Positions 1-7,693 are shown, counted from the stretch's first letter. The stretch: DNA of 10,537 nucleotides from Syntrophomonadaceae bacterium (GCA_030526885.1 JAUNBV010000062.1:1-10537); one strand, 5' to 3'. Numbers and translations: made by a program. Notes: generated by a model from the letters alone, not told the origin.

Positions 1-1
1 C

Positions 2-241
2 GGCACTATCAGCGGGTCGATTGGTGCGCTGATTGTGTTTAACGTGGCCCAGAGCCATTCGCTGACCAATACGGTGCTGCTGGCCGCGGCAATAACCTCG
101 CTGATAGCCGCGTTTACTGTAGGCGGCAAGGCCCTGGGCAAAAAATATGCCATTGACAATGCCGAATCCATAATCTTTCGGACCGGTTGGGTCTTAGCCA
201 GCCTGGAAAAGGCCGTGGGCATAAAAATATTTAGATTATAG
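2..241 (+). CDS. C-terminal part of a small membrane protein (5' end outside window)
   Basis: An open frame enters from the left edge and stops at TAG 239-241, giving 79 visible residues. A GTG at 35 could serve as a start, but the frame is open upstream with similar hydrophobic, Gly-rich composition, so the gene almost certainly begins outside the window. The visible part has a hydrophobic stretch (GALIVFNVAQ), a second one (TVLLAAAITSLIAAF) and then a basic and amphipathic tail (GGKALGKKYAIDNAESI, ending GIKIFRL). That layout, a membrane segment followed by 'GKxLGKKYA' and an amphipathic helix, resembles the end of the CNNM/DUF21 membrane domain of CorB/CorC-type proteins. This is only a recollection of the pattern and is uncertain. 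The stop lies 8 bases before the first possible dxs start, so the gene is probably the upstream member of the same operon. Confidence 0.7.
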   Translation, partial: GTISGSIGALIVFNVAQSHSLTNTVLLAAAITSLIAAFTVGGKALGKKYAIDNAESIIFRTGWVLASLEKAVGIKIFRL

Positions 242-249
242 GAAGCGAA

Positions 250-2172
250 GTGCGATTGATGTATCCCTTGCTCGATACTATAAATTACCCGGCGGACATT
301 AAAAACCTTGCATATTCGCAGCTTGATCAGCTGGCGGACGAGATTCGCGCCTTTTTGGTGGAGAACGTATCCCTGTGCGGTGGGCATTTGGGCCCCAGTT
401 TGGGGGTAGTGGAACTGACCTTGGCGCTGCACTATGTGTTTGACTGCCCCGGTGACCGGATGGTATGGGACGTGGGGCACCAGAGTTATACCCATAAGAT
501 ACTCACCGGTCGCCGGGAACGCATGAACACCCTGCGCCAGTTCGGCGGTTTGGCCGGTTTCCCCAAGCGGGAGGAATCGGAATACGACAGCTTTAACACG
601 GGTCACAGCAGTACTTCCATCTCTGCCGCGTTAGGCATGGCATTGGCCCGCGACCTGCAACAGGAGGCGTATTCGGTAATCGCTGTTATCGGCGACGGAG
701 CCCTCACCGGAGGCATGAGCTTTGAGGCCCTTAACCATGCCGGCAATGAGGGCAGCGACCTCATTATTATCCTTAACGACAATGAGATGTCGATCAATAA
801 AAATGTGGGCGCCATGTCCTCTTATTTAAACCGCCTGCGCACCGACCCGCGTTATTTCAAATCGAAGCGGGGCCTGGAGGAAGCGCTACATAAGATACCG
901 CTGCTCGGTTCCCCCCTGGCGCGAGGCTTGGCCGGCCTGAAGGACATGGTGAAGTATGTCATGGTGGCGGGCAGCTTGTTCGAGTCGCTGGGCTTGACTT
1001 ATGTGGGGCCGGTCAAAGGGCACGATATGGATGAACTCATCACCGTGCTGTCCAATGTGAAACAGATGAAAGGGCCGGTGCTGGTTCACACCATCACCGA
1101 GAAAGGCCACGGCTATGAACCGGCCATCCAGGCCCCCGACGTTTTTCACGGCATAGGGCCCTTTGATGCCGCCACGGGGAAACCGTTGAAAAAAAGAGTG
1201 CTGACCTATACCCAGGTGTTTGGGGATGCGCTGTTGCGGGCTGCGGCTGATGACGAGCGCATTGTGGCGATCACTGCCGCCATGACATCCGGCACCGGCC
1301 TGACCGCCTTTGCCGCTAAGTGGCCGGAGCGTTTTTTTGATGTGGGAATCTGCGAACAGCATGCGGTGACCTTGGCGGCGGGCATGGCCAGCATGGGCTT
1401 GAGACCGGTGGTGTGTATTTATTCCACCTTTTTGCAGCGAGCTTACGACCAACTGGTACACGATGTGGCGCTGCAAAACCTGCCGGTGGTTTTTGCCATC
1501 GACCGGGCGGGACTCGTGGGAGAGGATGGGCCCACCCACCACGGAGTGTTTGACCTGTCCTATTTGCGCTCTATCCCTAACTTTACTATCATGGCGGCGG
1601 CCAATGAAAATGAGTTGGCGGACATGCTGCACACCGCGTTTACGGTCAAGGGCCCGGTGGCCCTGCGCTATCCCCGCGGCGCCGGAGAAGCGGTGCCGGT
1701 ACGCTTGGAACGCAGCCTGTTGCCGCTGGGCAAGGCGGAGCGGGTGCGGCACGGCGATGATATCGCTCTGCTGGCGGTAGGACGGGCGTTCAGCGTGGCC
1801 CGGGATGTGGCCCAGCTGCTGGAGAGCAGTGGAATCAGCGTGGAGCTGATTAACGCGCGCTTCATAAAGCCCCTGGATGTTTGCTTATTGGATGATGTGG
1901 CAGGTCGTATCCCCCGCATCGTCACTTTGGAGGAAAATATGCTGGGCGGTGGTTTCGGCAGCGCGGTACTGGAATATATGGCCGACAGCGGCTATTCCGT
2001 CGACACACTGCGGATAGGCATTCCGGACGAATTCGTGGAACACGGGCGGGTGGAACTGCTGTTCGATCTGTTGAATTTCGGCCCCTCCGATATAGCGGCC
2101 CGTATTGTCAGCCGCTGGCCGGAGTTGGCGGAGGAGTCGCTGCGGAGGAAAAAGGGTTATGGCCCGGCTTAG
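250..2172 (+). CDS. dxs: 1-deoxy-D-xylulose-5-phosphate synthase (DXS)
   Basis: DXS condenses pyruvate and glyceraldehyde 3-phosphate, using thiamine diphosphate (TPP) and Mg2+, to make DXP. This is the first step of the MEP isoprenoid pathway and also feeds thiamine and pyridoxal synthesis; the enzyme is cytosolic. At 640 residues it has the usual family length. Visible motifs, numbered from the GTG, are GGHLGPSLGVVEL (44-56), DVGHQSYTHKILTGR (74-88), the TPP/Mg site GDGALTGG (148-155) with NDNEMSIN (176-183), the transketolase glutamate in CEQHAV (E369), STFLQRAYDQ (392-401), and DRAGLVGEDGPTHHG (418-432). No key residue is missing. The start is GTG 250 with AGGAAG at 240-245 close upstream; an in-frame ATG at 259 is a real alternative and would remove only three residues. 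The 3' end overlaps tlyA by 14 bases. Confidence 0.97.
   Translation: MRLMYPLLDTINYPADIKNLAYSQLDQLADEIRAFLVENVSLCGGHLGPSLGVVELTLALHYVFDCPGDRMVWDVGHQSYTHKILTGRRERMNTLRQFGGLAGFPKREESEYDSFNTGHSSTSISAALGMALARDLQQEAYSVIAVIGDGALTGGMSFEALNHAGNEGSDLIIILNDNEMSINKNVGAMSSYLNRLRTDPRYFKSKRGLEEALHKIPLLGSPLARGLAGLKDMVKYVMVAGSLFESLGLTYVGPVKGHDMDELITVLSNVKQMKGPVLVHTITEKGHGYEPAIQAPDVFHGIGPFDAATGKPLKKRVLTYTQVFGDALLRAAADDERIVAITAAMTSGTGLTAFAAKWPERFFDVGICEQHAVTLAAGMASMGLRPVVCIYSTFLQRAYDQLVHDVALQNLPVVFAIDRAGLVGEDGPTHHGVFDLSYLRSIPNFTIMAAANENELADMLHTAFTVKGPVALRYPRGAGEAVPVRLERSLLPLGKAERVRHGDDIALLAVGRAFSVARDVAQLLESSGISVELINARFIKPLDVCLLDDVAGRIPRIVTLEENMLGGGFGSAVLEYMADSGYSVDTLRIGIPDEFVEHGRVELLFDLLNFGPSDIAARIVSRWPELAEESLRRKKGYGPA
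2144..2150 (+). promoter_or_regulatory. tlyA ribosome binding site inside dxs
   Basis: GGAGGAA lies 8 bases before ATG 2159 and within the last codons of dxs. It selects ATG 2159 over in-frame upstream starts, and implies that tlyA translation is coupled to ribosomes finishing dxs. Confidence 0.8.
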
Positions 2173-2965
2173 GCTCGATCGGTTGCTAACGGAACGAGGA
2201 TTGGCCCCCAGCCGGGAAAAGGCGAGGGGCATGATCCTTGCCGGGGAAGTGACGGTAAACGGCCAACGGGTGGACAAGGCCGGGGCTCCGATATCGGAGG
2301 ATGCGGTATTGGCGGTAAACAGCCGCCAGTTGCGCTATGTGAGCCGCGGCGGGCTGAAACTGGAGGGCGCGATACGCGATTTCGCGGTGGATTTTCGCGA
2401 TAAGACGGTTATCGACGTAGGGGCCTCCACCGGCGGCTATACCGACTGCGCGCTGCAGAATGGGGCGTCGCGGGTGTATGCCATCGATGTGGGATATGGC
2501 CAGCTGGACTGGAAACTGCGCAATGATGAGCGGGTAATCAATATGGAGCGCACCAATATCCGCGCGGTACGGCCGGCCGATATCGGCATGTTGGCAGATA
2601 TTATCGTGATGGATGTATCCTTTATTTCCACCGCCCTCATCTTTCCGGTACTTAAAAACCTGCTCAAGCCGGAAGGGAGCGTTATCGGCCTGATAAAGCC
2701 GCAATTTGAGGCCGGGCGTGAGCAGGTGGGGAAGAAGGGCGTGGTTCGCGATCCCCGGGTACATGCCGCGGTGTTGGAAAAATGTATCGCGGCGGCGGCG
2801 TCTGAGGGGCTGGGCTGTAATGGCATCACCCCATCGCCCCTGCGGGGGCCTGAAGGCAATATCGAATTTTTTATACTGTTGCATAAGGACGCGCCGGTGA
2901 TGACGGAAGTGAACGCGCGCATCGGCGAGGTGGTGGCGGCGGCTCATGCGGCGGAGGTGAAATAA
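2159..2965 (+). CDS. tlyA: TlyA family rRNA (cytidine-2'-O)-methyltransferase
   Basis: A 268-residue protein with the TlyA architecture. An N-terminal S4 RNA-binding domain (about residues 3-62, MARLRLDRLLTERGLAPSRE) is followed by an FtsJ/RrmJ-like SAM-dependent methyltransferase fold. The SAM-binding motif I is DVGASTGGYTD (86-96). A K-D-K-E type catalytic set can be seen as K67 (GGLKLEG), D152 (MDVSFIS), K180 (LIKPQFE) and E236 (GNIEFF). In characterised members the enzyme 2'-O-methylates cytidines of 16S and/or 23S rRNA and influences capreomycin sensitivity; some homologues have been called hemolysins. Which rRNA is modified here cannot be told from the sequence. The start at ATG 2159 is set by a strong Shine-Dalgarno and gives the canonical S4 N-terminus; the longer frame from 2105 lies wholly inside dxs. 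One base separates its stop from nadK. Confidence 0.95.
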   Translation: MARLRLDRLLTERGLAPSREKARGMILAGEVTVNGQRVDKAGAPISEDAVLAVNSRQLRYVSRGGLKLEGAIRDFAVDFRDKTVIDVGASTGGYTDCALQNGASRVYAIDVGYGQLDWKLRNDERVINMERTNIRAVRPADIGMLADIIVMDVSFISTALIFPVLKNLLKPEGSVIGLIKPQFEAGREQVGKKGVVRDPRVHAAVLEKCIAAAASEGLGCNGITPSPLRGPEGNIEFFILLHKDAPVMTEVNARIGEVVAAAHAAEVK

Positions 2966-2966
2966 C

Positions 2967-3776
2967 ATGAAAATCCTGATGGTGACCAACCGGCATTTGG
3001 GCAAGCATCTTTTAATTGAAGAATTGGTGCGCAGGCTGCAAAATCATGGGGTCGAGGTGCTCCTGGACGATAAAGAGCGCTGGGAGCGGGGCTATGATGG
3101 CATGGAGGCCATCATCGTACCGGGCGGCGACGGCAGCATGGTGCGGGCAGCGCGGCGTCATCTGCGTTCGGGCCTGCCCATCTGGGGCATAAACCTGGGC
3201 ACGGTAGGCTTTTTGAGCCAGATGGAAATTGAAGATGTGGAGCAGGGGATACAGTCTTTTTTAGCCGGTGAATACTGGGTCGATGAGCGCATGATGCTGG
3301 AGGTGGAAATCCAAAACATGACGGTACCCGGAGGCTTATTGGTGTTGAACGAACTCTGCCTGCGTTCCGCCGATGGGAAGGTGCTGAACATCGACCTTAA
3401 AATTGCCGGGGCCGGTTGCGGGTCCTATCGCGGGGATGGGCTGATCGTGACGACCCCCACCGGTTCTACCGCTTACTCCCTGTCCTGCGGCGGTTCCATT
3501 ATCGAACCCACCCTGGAGCTGTTTGGCATAACCCCGATAGCGTCGTATCTTTTGGCGCAGCGCCCGGTGGTGGTATCGGCGGAACGCAGCCTGGAGCTTA
3601 GAGTGGCCAATCAGAGGGCGGCTTATGTCCTGCTGGACGGGCAGATCAGGATTGAAATCGAACCGCAGCAAGCCATATGTATCCGCAAAGCGCCGTGGAA
3701 GCTGAAAATGGCGCATTTAAAAGGCAGCAACTTCTTCGCCGAGGTGGTTGCCAAACGCTTGAAGCGTATAAATTAA
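2967..3776 (+). CDS. nadK: NAD kinase
   Basis: NadK phosphorylates NAD+ to NADP+ with ATP or polyphosphate in the cytosol, and is the only route to NADP in most bacteria. The 269 residues match the family length. Diagnostic motifs are the phosphate-donor loop GGDGS (53-57), GINLGTVGFLS (74-84), LNE (127-129), and the nucleotide-binding stretch DGLIVTTPTGSTAYSLS (157-173) followed by CGGS. The residue before the last GG is Cys here, where Ala is commoner. The later conserved block reads ITPIASYLLAQRPVVV instead of the PHTL-type motif seen in E. coli NadK; Bacillus NadK also deviates in this region, so this is family variation rather than damage. ATG 2967 follows the tlyA stop by one base, and GGAGG at 2953-2957 within the tlyA 3' end is a suitable ribosome site. 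Confidence 0.95.
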   Translation: MKILMVTNRHLGKHLLIEELVRRLQNHGVEVLLDDKERWERGYDGMEAIIVPGGDGSMVRAARRHLRSGLPIWGINLGTVGFLSQMEIEDVEQGIQSFLAGEYWVDERMMLEVEIQNMTVPGGLLVLNELCLRSADGKVLNIDLKIAGAGCGSYRGDGLIVTTPTGSTAYSLSCGGSIIEPTLELFGITPIASYLLAQRPVVVSAERSLELRVANQRAAYVLLDGQIRIEIEPQQAICIRKAPWKLKMAHLKGSNFFAEVVAKRLKRIN

Positions 3777-3802
3777 TTAACATAATAGAGGAGGGGAAAA
3801 AA

Positions 3803-4255
3803 ATGAAAGCCAGACGACATTTTGCCATCATTGACATTCTGGGCAAACAGCGCATCGAAACCCAGGCGGAGCTCAGCGCGGCTCTGAAACTGCAAGGGTT
3901 TAAGGTTACTCAGGCTACGGTATCGCGGGACATCAAGGATCTGTGTCTCATAAAACTGCCGGACAGCCAGGGTTACCGCTATGTTTTGCCGGAAGCGGCC
4001 GGAGCCTCGTCCTCTGCGGAACGGCTGAAACGGGCATTTCAGGATTCTGTAGTGTGTTGCGATTCGAGCGAGAACATCATCATGATAAAAACCCTGCCGG
4101 GTTCCGCCCAGTCCATAGGCGCCCGCGTGGACAGCATGAGCCATCCTTCGATTTTAGGTTCGGTGGCTGGCGACGACACCATCCTGGTGGTAGTAAAGCC
4201 TATCGGCGCGGTAGCTGATGTGCTGCGCTTGTTCCGCGAGCTCATAATGGCTTAA
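3803..4255 (+). CDS. argR: Arginine repressor ArgR/AhrC
   Basis: A 150-residue transcription factor of the ArgR family. With bound L-arginine it forms hexamers that repress arginine biosynthesis and, in Bacilli, activate catabolism. The N-terminal winged helix-turn-helix covers about residues 1-65, with the recognition segment TQATVSRDIKDL (36-47). The C-terminal oligomerisation and arginine-binding core includes GSAQSIGARVDSM (100-112) and VAGDDTILVVV (121-131); Q103, D110 and D124/D125 occupy positions known for arginine binding in the family. The start at ATG 3803 is fixed by a strong AGGAGG (3789-3794) 8 bases upstream and gives the normal length; the longer frame from 3677 overlaps nadK and is not credible. 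The gap to nadK is 26 bases and to recN 21 bases. Its place beside nadK and recN, rather than beside arg genes, is the usual one in Bacillota. I see no convincing ARG box in the window. Confidence 0.95.
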   Translation: MKARRHFAIIDILGKQRIETQAELSAALKLQGFKVTQATVSRDIKDLCLIKLPDSQGYRYVLPEAAGASSSAERLKRAFQDSVVCCDSSENIIMIKTLPGSAQSIGARVDSMSHPSILGSVAGDDTILVVVKPIGAVADVLRLFRELIMA

Positions 4256-4276
4256 CACATGTAACGGGGACATATT

Positions 4277-5953
4277 ATGCTGCTGGAAATGAGTATCAAC
4301 AACTTCATCCTTATTGAGGAAATGCGCATCGAATTCGGCGATGGGGTCAATGTATTGAGCGGCGAGACCGGCGCGGGCAAATCGATGATCATCGATGCGC
4401 TGAACTTAATGCTGGGCGAACGGCTCAAAAACGAGTATCTGCGCGACCCGCAGCAGCGCGCGCGCATTGAGGCGGTGTTTGATCTTACCGCCAACGAAGA
4501 AGCCCTGCTTTTGATGAAGGAGCGAGGCCTGGGAACGGAAGGTGAAAGCGAAGCCATCCTATGCCGGGAGATACATCCCAACGGACGCAGCAGCGCGCGT
4601 GTGAACGGCCAGGCCGTGACCGCCGGGGTGCTCAAAGAATTGGGGCTGTTGCTGATCGACCTGCAAGGGCAGGATGACCGGCACTACCTGTTCAACCCTG
4701 CGGTTTATCGACGCCATCTGGATCGCTTTGTGCCGCAGGCCGAAAATCTGCGGAAATCGGTGGCCCAAGCCTTTGATGAGCTCAACCATGCCCGCCGCCG
4801 GTGGGAAGAATTGCAGGCCGATACCCGGCAGCGGGAAGAAATGCTGCACAGCCTGAACCGGGATATTGCGGAGCTTAAAGCGGCCGCGCTTCGCCCTGGG
4901 GAGGAAGAGGAGTTGGCCGATTGGCAGCGGCGCGCGCAAAACGCCGCCGAGTTGGAAGCGGGCTGTGACGAAGTGATACGCGCGATTTATCGCGACCAGC
5001 TGGGCAACTCGGCCTATGATTACGTGTATCGCGCCCTGCTGGCTTTGCGCCGCCTCAGCAGCGAACCGCTGATGGAGGCTTTGGTGGAGCCGTTGCAGGA
5101 TTGTTATTACCAACTGGAGGAAGTGGCGCAGCGGGTGCAGAGTTTTCGCGCCCAACTCGATTTTGAACCCGAGCGGCTGGAGCAAGCCACGGAGCGGCTA
5201 TATGAGTTGCGCCATCTGAAAAAAAAGTATCAGCGGGATATACCGGCCTTGTTGGAGCATCTGGCGGCTATGGAGCAGCGCCGCGATCAACTGGTGAACC
5301 TAGACGCCGCCGGCCAAATATTGCTCGCGGACATCGCGGAGCGGGAGCGCGCCTACGCTGCCGCCGCAGAAGCCTTGAGGGCCGCCCGCCTCCCTGCGGC
5401 TGAGCTGTTGCGGCAGCAGGTGGATGAAGAACTGCGCCTGCTCAATATGCCGGATGCCGAGTTTAATATATGCCTGGTCCCGCAAGCGAGTCCCGGCCGC
5501 GAAGGACTGGACGAAGTGGAATTCATGTTTTCGGCCAATCCCGGCGAGCTTCCCGCGCCGTTGAGCAAAGTGGCCTCCGGCGGCGAAATCTCGCGGTTTC
5601 TGTTGGCGTTGAAAACCGTGTTGGCGGAAGAATATCGCATCCCCACCCTTATTTTCGACGAAATTGATATGGGCATCGGCGGCGCCACTATGAACGCGCT
5701 GGCGCGAAAAATTAAGGAATTGTCCCGGCGGCATCAACTCATCATCATCACCCACTCCCCACAGCTGGCCAGCTTCGCGGACCATCACTACTTGATCGCC
5801 AAGGAGCGCCAAGGCGAGCGCAACAGCGTGCGGGTGCAATGCCTGAACGAAGAAGAGCGCTTACGCGAACTGGCGCGGATGCAGGAAGGGGACGATTACT
5901 CGTCCCTGGCCTTGGAGCACGCGCGCGAAATGATAGCAAAATCCCGCCAATGA
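4277..5953 (+). CDS. recN: DNA repair protein RecN
   Basis: RecN is an SMC-like ATPase recruited early to double-strand breaks, where it promotes end tethering and RecA-dependent repair. The 558 residues match the family. The N-terminal ATPase half has Walker A GETGAGKS (29-36). A long charged, Leu/Glu/Arg-rich helical middle (about 150-390) fits the antiparallel coiled coil. The C-terminal half carries the ABC signature SKVASGGEISR (430-440), Walker B LIFDE (458-462) followed by IDMGIGG, and the H-loop ITHSPQLASFADHH (491-504, H493). All ATPase elements are present, so the protein should be functional. GGGGA at 4266-4270 precedes ATG 4277. It is the last gene of the + strand run; spoIVB, which usually follows recN in spore-formers, is absent here. 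Confidence 0.96.
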   Translation: MLLEMSINNFILIEEMRIEFGDGVNVLSGETGAGKSMIIDALNLMLGERLKNEYLRDPQQRARIEAVFDLTANEEALLLMKERGLGTEGESEAILCREIHPNGRSSARVNGQAVTAGVLKELGLLLIDLQGQDDRHYLFNPAVYRRHLDRFVPQAENLRKSVAQAFDELNHARRRWEELQADTRQREEMLHSLNRDIAELKAAALRPGEEEELADWQRRAQNAAELEAGCDEVIRAIYRDQLGNSAYDYVYRALLALRRLSSEPLMEALVEPLQDCYYQLEEVAQRVQSFRAQLDFEPERLEQATERLYELRHLKKKYQRDIPALLEHLAAMEQRRDQLVNLDAAGQILLADIAERERAYAAAAEALRAARLPAAELLRQQVDEELRLLNMPDAEFNICLVPQASPGREGLDEVEFMFSANPGELPAPLSKVASGGEISRFLLALKTVLAEEYRIPTLIFDEIDMGIGGATMNALARKIKELSRRHQLIIITHSPQLASFADHHYLIAKERQGERNSVRVQCLNEEERLRELARMQEGDDYSSLALEHAREMIAKSRQ

Positions 5954-5976
5954 GTTGTTTAGCGCTAAGGGAGCGG

Positions 5977-6183
5977 ATGCTGATGGTAAACGAATACGCC
6001 GTTTTACTGACGGCGCATCGTTGGGGCAGACACCGGTTTAGGGTGATTCATATTACGTTACGCTATGGGTTTGCCATATTTTCGTTCCCCCTCTTGAGGT
6101 TCGGTGAATATGTTTTACTGGCCGGCAAGAGGGGGTATGGGGCAGGCGCCATCCGGGTTTTTAAAATGGATACCAACATATGA
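5977..6183 (+). CDS. Doubtful small ORF downstream of recN (hypothetical)
   Basis: This 68-residue frame starts at ATG 5977, or ATG 5983 (66 residues), which sits 9 bases after AAGGGAG (5967-5973). It is rich in aromatic and hydrophobic residues (for example YGFAIFSFPLLRFGEYVLL) with basic residues between, and has no family I recognise. Two segments resemble each other, NEYAVLLTA and GEYVLLAGK, because the DNA under them is an imperfect direct repeat. The same frame is open back into recN to 5839, so openness alone is weak evidence. It may equally be non-coding spacer with structured RNA. No function is assigned. Confidence 0.15.
   Translation: MLMVNEYAVLLTAHRWGRHRFRVIHITLRYGFAIFSFPLLRFGEYVLLAGKRGYGAGAIRVFKMDTNI
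5997..6015. repeat. Hairpin CGCCGT-(7)-ACGGCG after recN
   Basis: A perfect 6-base inverted repeat (CGCCGT 5997-6002, ACGGCG 6010-6015) encloses the 7-base loop TTTACTG and begins 44 bases after the recN stop. It is followed by CATCGTTGGGG with no T run, so it is not a standard intrinsic terminator. It could slow RNA polymerase or protect the recN mRNA 3' end. Confidence 0.4.
6087..6135. repeat. 10-base inverted repeat with 29-base loop between converging genes
   Basis: CCCCCTCTTG (6087-6096) is perfectly complementary to CAAGAGGGGG (6126-6135), separated by 29 bases that contain GTTTTACTG. A stem of this strength is unlikely by chance in a short spacer. Lying between convergent units, it could act as a two-way transcription brake, but no T tract follows on either strand, so I do not call it a terminator. 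Confidence 0.5.
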
Positions 6184-6229
6184 GCTCAACTTTTGCAGGG
6201 GAACGGTTCTTGACCACTCCGCTTTTATG

Positions 6230-7693
6230 TTAGACATCTCCGAAAACCGTAACCGCAACGCCGCTATTTAAGTCTACAACATCTCCGCTGGTAGTAATTT
6301 GTGCTGACAGTAAGGTTCCCTTTGCCACTGCAACCGCACCCACTCCGGTTGCCAAACAGGTTGGGTCTTCGCCGGCGCCGGGCGCATTGACCGTAACCGA
6401 TATGCCCGTGGTGGTAGGATCTTCATAGCCGCAGGGGCTGGTGAAGATCTCCGCCGTGACCGAGGTGCCGTCAGGAAGTGTACCATCTCTGATATTTAAT
6501 ACCAGGCCAACGATCGTGAGGGCAAAAGGTATTGCTACAGCGCTGGTTACAAATGTTGAAGACGCTCCCAGTCCGATCCAATCTTGATTGTTTACCGGTT
6601 GATGGGTTGCCAAATATATCGACGGATATCCCGGGCCCTCGATTCCTTGTTGCCCCTGCGCCCGGACGCCGGTGTCCGTCCCGCTAACATACCAATGGCC
6701 GTTATCCCCAATTTCAGGGTTATCGCCGTCCACGCCATCCGTCCCGTCCGCTCCGGCGTCGCCGGGCACCCCCCGTTCCCCCTGCGGCCCTTGCGGTCCG
6801 GTTGCTCCTTGCGGGCCTTGCGCATGGATGCCGGTGTCTATCCCGTCAACAAACCAATTACCATTTACCCCGATCTCGGGAGCATCGCCATCCGCTCCGT
6901 CGGTTCCGGGCAAGCCGGGAGGACCGGGGAGGCCTTCCGGACCCTCCGCGTGAACGCCGGTGTCCACCTCGCCTAAAAACCAATTGCCATTGTCGCCAAT
7001 TTCAGGGGTATCGCCATCCAGGCCGTCTTCGCCGTCCGCTCCGGACTGTCCGATGAGCCCCTTTTCGCCTCTGGAAGGCTTCCCGGTGTCCACCCCGCCG
7101 ATGAACCAGTGGCCGTTATTCCCGATTTCGGGCGTATCGCCATCCACTCCATCGGTTCCGGGTAAGCCGGGAGGGCCGACGGAACCTACCGGGCCGTGCG
7201 CGCCGTCGGCTCCGGCTTCACCTTTTTCTCCCCTGAGGCCTTGGGCGCCGGTTTCCCCTCTTTCGCCTCGGGAGGGCTTTGCGGTATCGAACCCGCCGAT
7301 AAACCAGTTGCCATTACCGCCGATTACAGGAATGTCACCATCCATGGCGTCATCGCCCCTCGGCCCTCTTGGCCCTGTCGGACCCACTGGTCCGGCGGGG
7401 CCTTGCGCATGGACGCCGGTATCGGTGCGGCCAATCCACCAGTTGCCGTTGGGGCCTATCATCGGAGGCGTTTCGTCCCTGCCATTTTTGCCTTGCGCGG
7501 CAACGAAGGTGTCGGTGGTTCCTATCCACCAGTTTCCGTTGGAACCGATATATGGGGTCATCCCGTCTTTACCTCTGGAGGGTTTGCCGGTATCAACGCC
7601 ATTGATCCACCAATTGCTGTTGGGGCCGATATACGGAAAACACCTTACAGTGGGTCTAGTGCTATTATTTTTAGAACGATTGATATCTGGCAT
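6230..7693 (-). CDS. Collagen-like modular protein, copy 1 (complete)
   Basis: This 487-residue protein opens with a short polar leader (MPDINRSKNN) containing C18. Eight copies of a roughly 24-residue module, PxIGxNGNWFIxGxDTG plus KPSRG or xxAQG, begin near residues 20, 46, 76, 120, 186, 228, 270 and 324. Modules 3-8 are separated by Gly-X-Y collagen tracts of 7, 14, 6, 6 and 10 triplets. A C-terminal domain (356-487) is rich in beta-prone segments, with LPDGTSVTAEIFTSPCG and a second Cys at 446. Gly-X-Y tracts predict a trimeric triple helix. The C-terminal domain may be a trimerisation or cap domain; its pattern is loosely like the BclB C-terminal domain of exosporium proteins, which is inference only. 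No signal peptide, membrane segment or LPXTG is seen. One Gly-X-Y break occurs before module 4 (GDDAMDG where copies 2 and 3 have DAG or YAG). The start is ATG 7693 with AAAGGAG 8 bases upstream; the gap to copy 2 is 25 bases. Confidence 0.9.
   Translation of the reverse strand: MPDINRSKNNSTRPTVRCFPYIGPNSNWWINGVDTGKPSRGKDGMTPYIGSNGNWWIGTTDTFVAAQGKNGRDETPPMIGPNGNWWIGRTDTGVHAQGPAGPVGPTGPRGPRGDDAMDGDIPVIGGNGNWFIGGFDTAKPSRGERGETGAQGLRGEKGEAGADGAHGPVGSVGPPGLPGTDGVDGDTPEIGNNGHWFIGGVDTGKPSRGEKGLIGQSGADGEDGLDGDTPEIGDNGNWFLGEVDTGVHAEGPEGLPGPPGLPGTDGADGDAPEIGVNGNWFVDGIDTGIHAQGPQGATGPQGPQGERGVPGDAGADGTDGVDGDNPEIGDNGHWYVSGTDTGVRAQGQQGIEGPGYPSIYLATHQPVNNQDWIGLGASSTFVTSAVAIPFALTIVGLVLNIRDGTLPDGTSVTAEIFTSPCGYEDPTTTGISVTVNAPGAGEDPTCLATGVGAVAVAKGTLLSAQITTSGDVVDLNSGVAVTVFGDV
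6629..7636 (-). repeat. Module / Gly-X-Y mosaic repeat region of copy 1
   Basis: This is the coding repeat for residues 20-355: eight GNGNW-type modules in class order K-A-A-K-K-A-A-A, where K means the module ends KPSRG and A means xxAQG or xxAEG. Modules 1-3 carry WW (NWWI) and follow each other with almost no collagen between them; modules 4-8 carry WF or WY and are spaced by true Gly-X-Y tracts. At DNA level short words such as AACCAGTTGCC recur with changed third codon positions, so the repeats have diverged under selection for the protein. Confidence 0.9.

Larger units (their letters stand above)
5954..6229. other. Intergenic region between converging recN and collagen-like gene
   Basis: This is a 276-base space between the recN stop and the stop of the first - strand collagen-like gene. 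It has no recognised gene. It holds two predicted hairpins (5997-6015 and 6087-6135), an imperfect direct repeat around GTTTTACTG (6001-6009 and 6112-6120), and a doubtful small ORF. A terminator for one or both converging units would be expected here, but neither hairpin is followed by a T run on either strand. Confidence 0.8.

Noticed and set aside
886..1752. 288-residue open frame on the - strand inside dxs
   Set aside because: It lies wholly antisense to a dxs gene with all motifs intact, is rich in His/Gln/Arg as expected for a reverse-complement shadow, and matches no family I know.
2186..3004. 272-residue open frame on the - strand across tlyA
   Set aside because: Antisense shadow of tlyA in GC-rich coding DNA, with no ribosome site or recognisable domain.
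6016..6086. Riboswitch-like GGCAAACC string on the - strand (as in c-di-GMP-I aptamers)
   Set aside because: The other conserved parts of that aptamer are missing, and the position is after, not before, a gene on that strand.
6087..6135. Rho-independent terminator for recN or the collagen-like operon
   Set aside because: The stem is strong, but the loop is 29 bases and no T run follows on either strand, so it is reported only as an inverted repeat.
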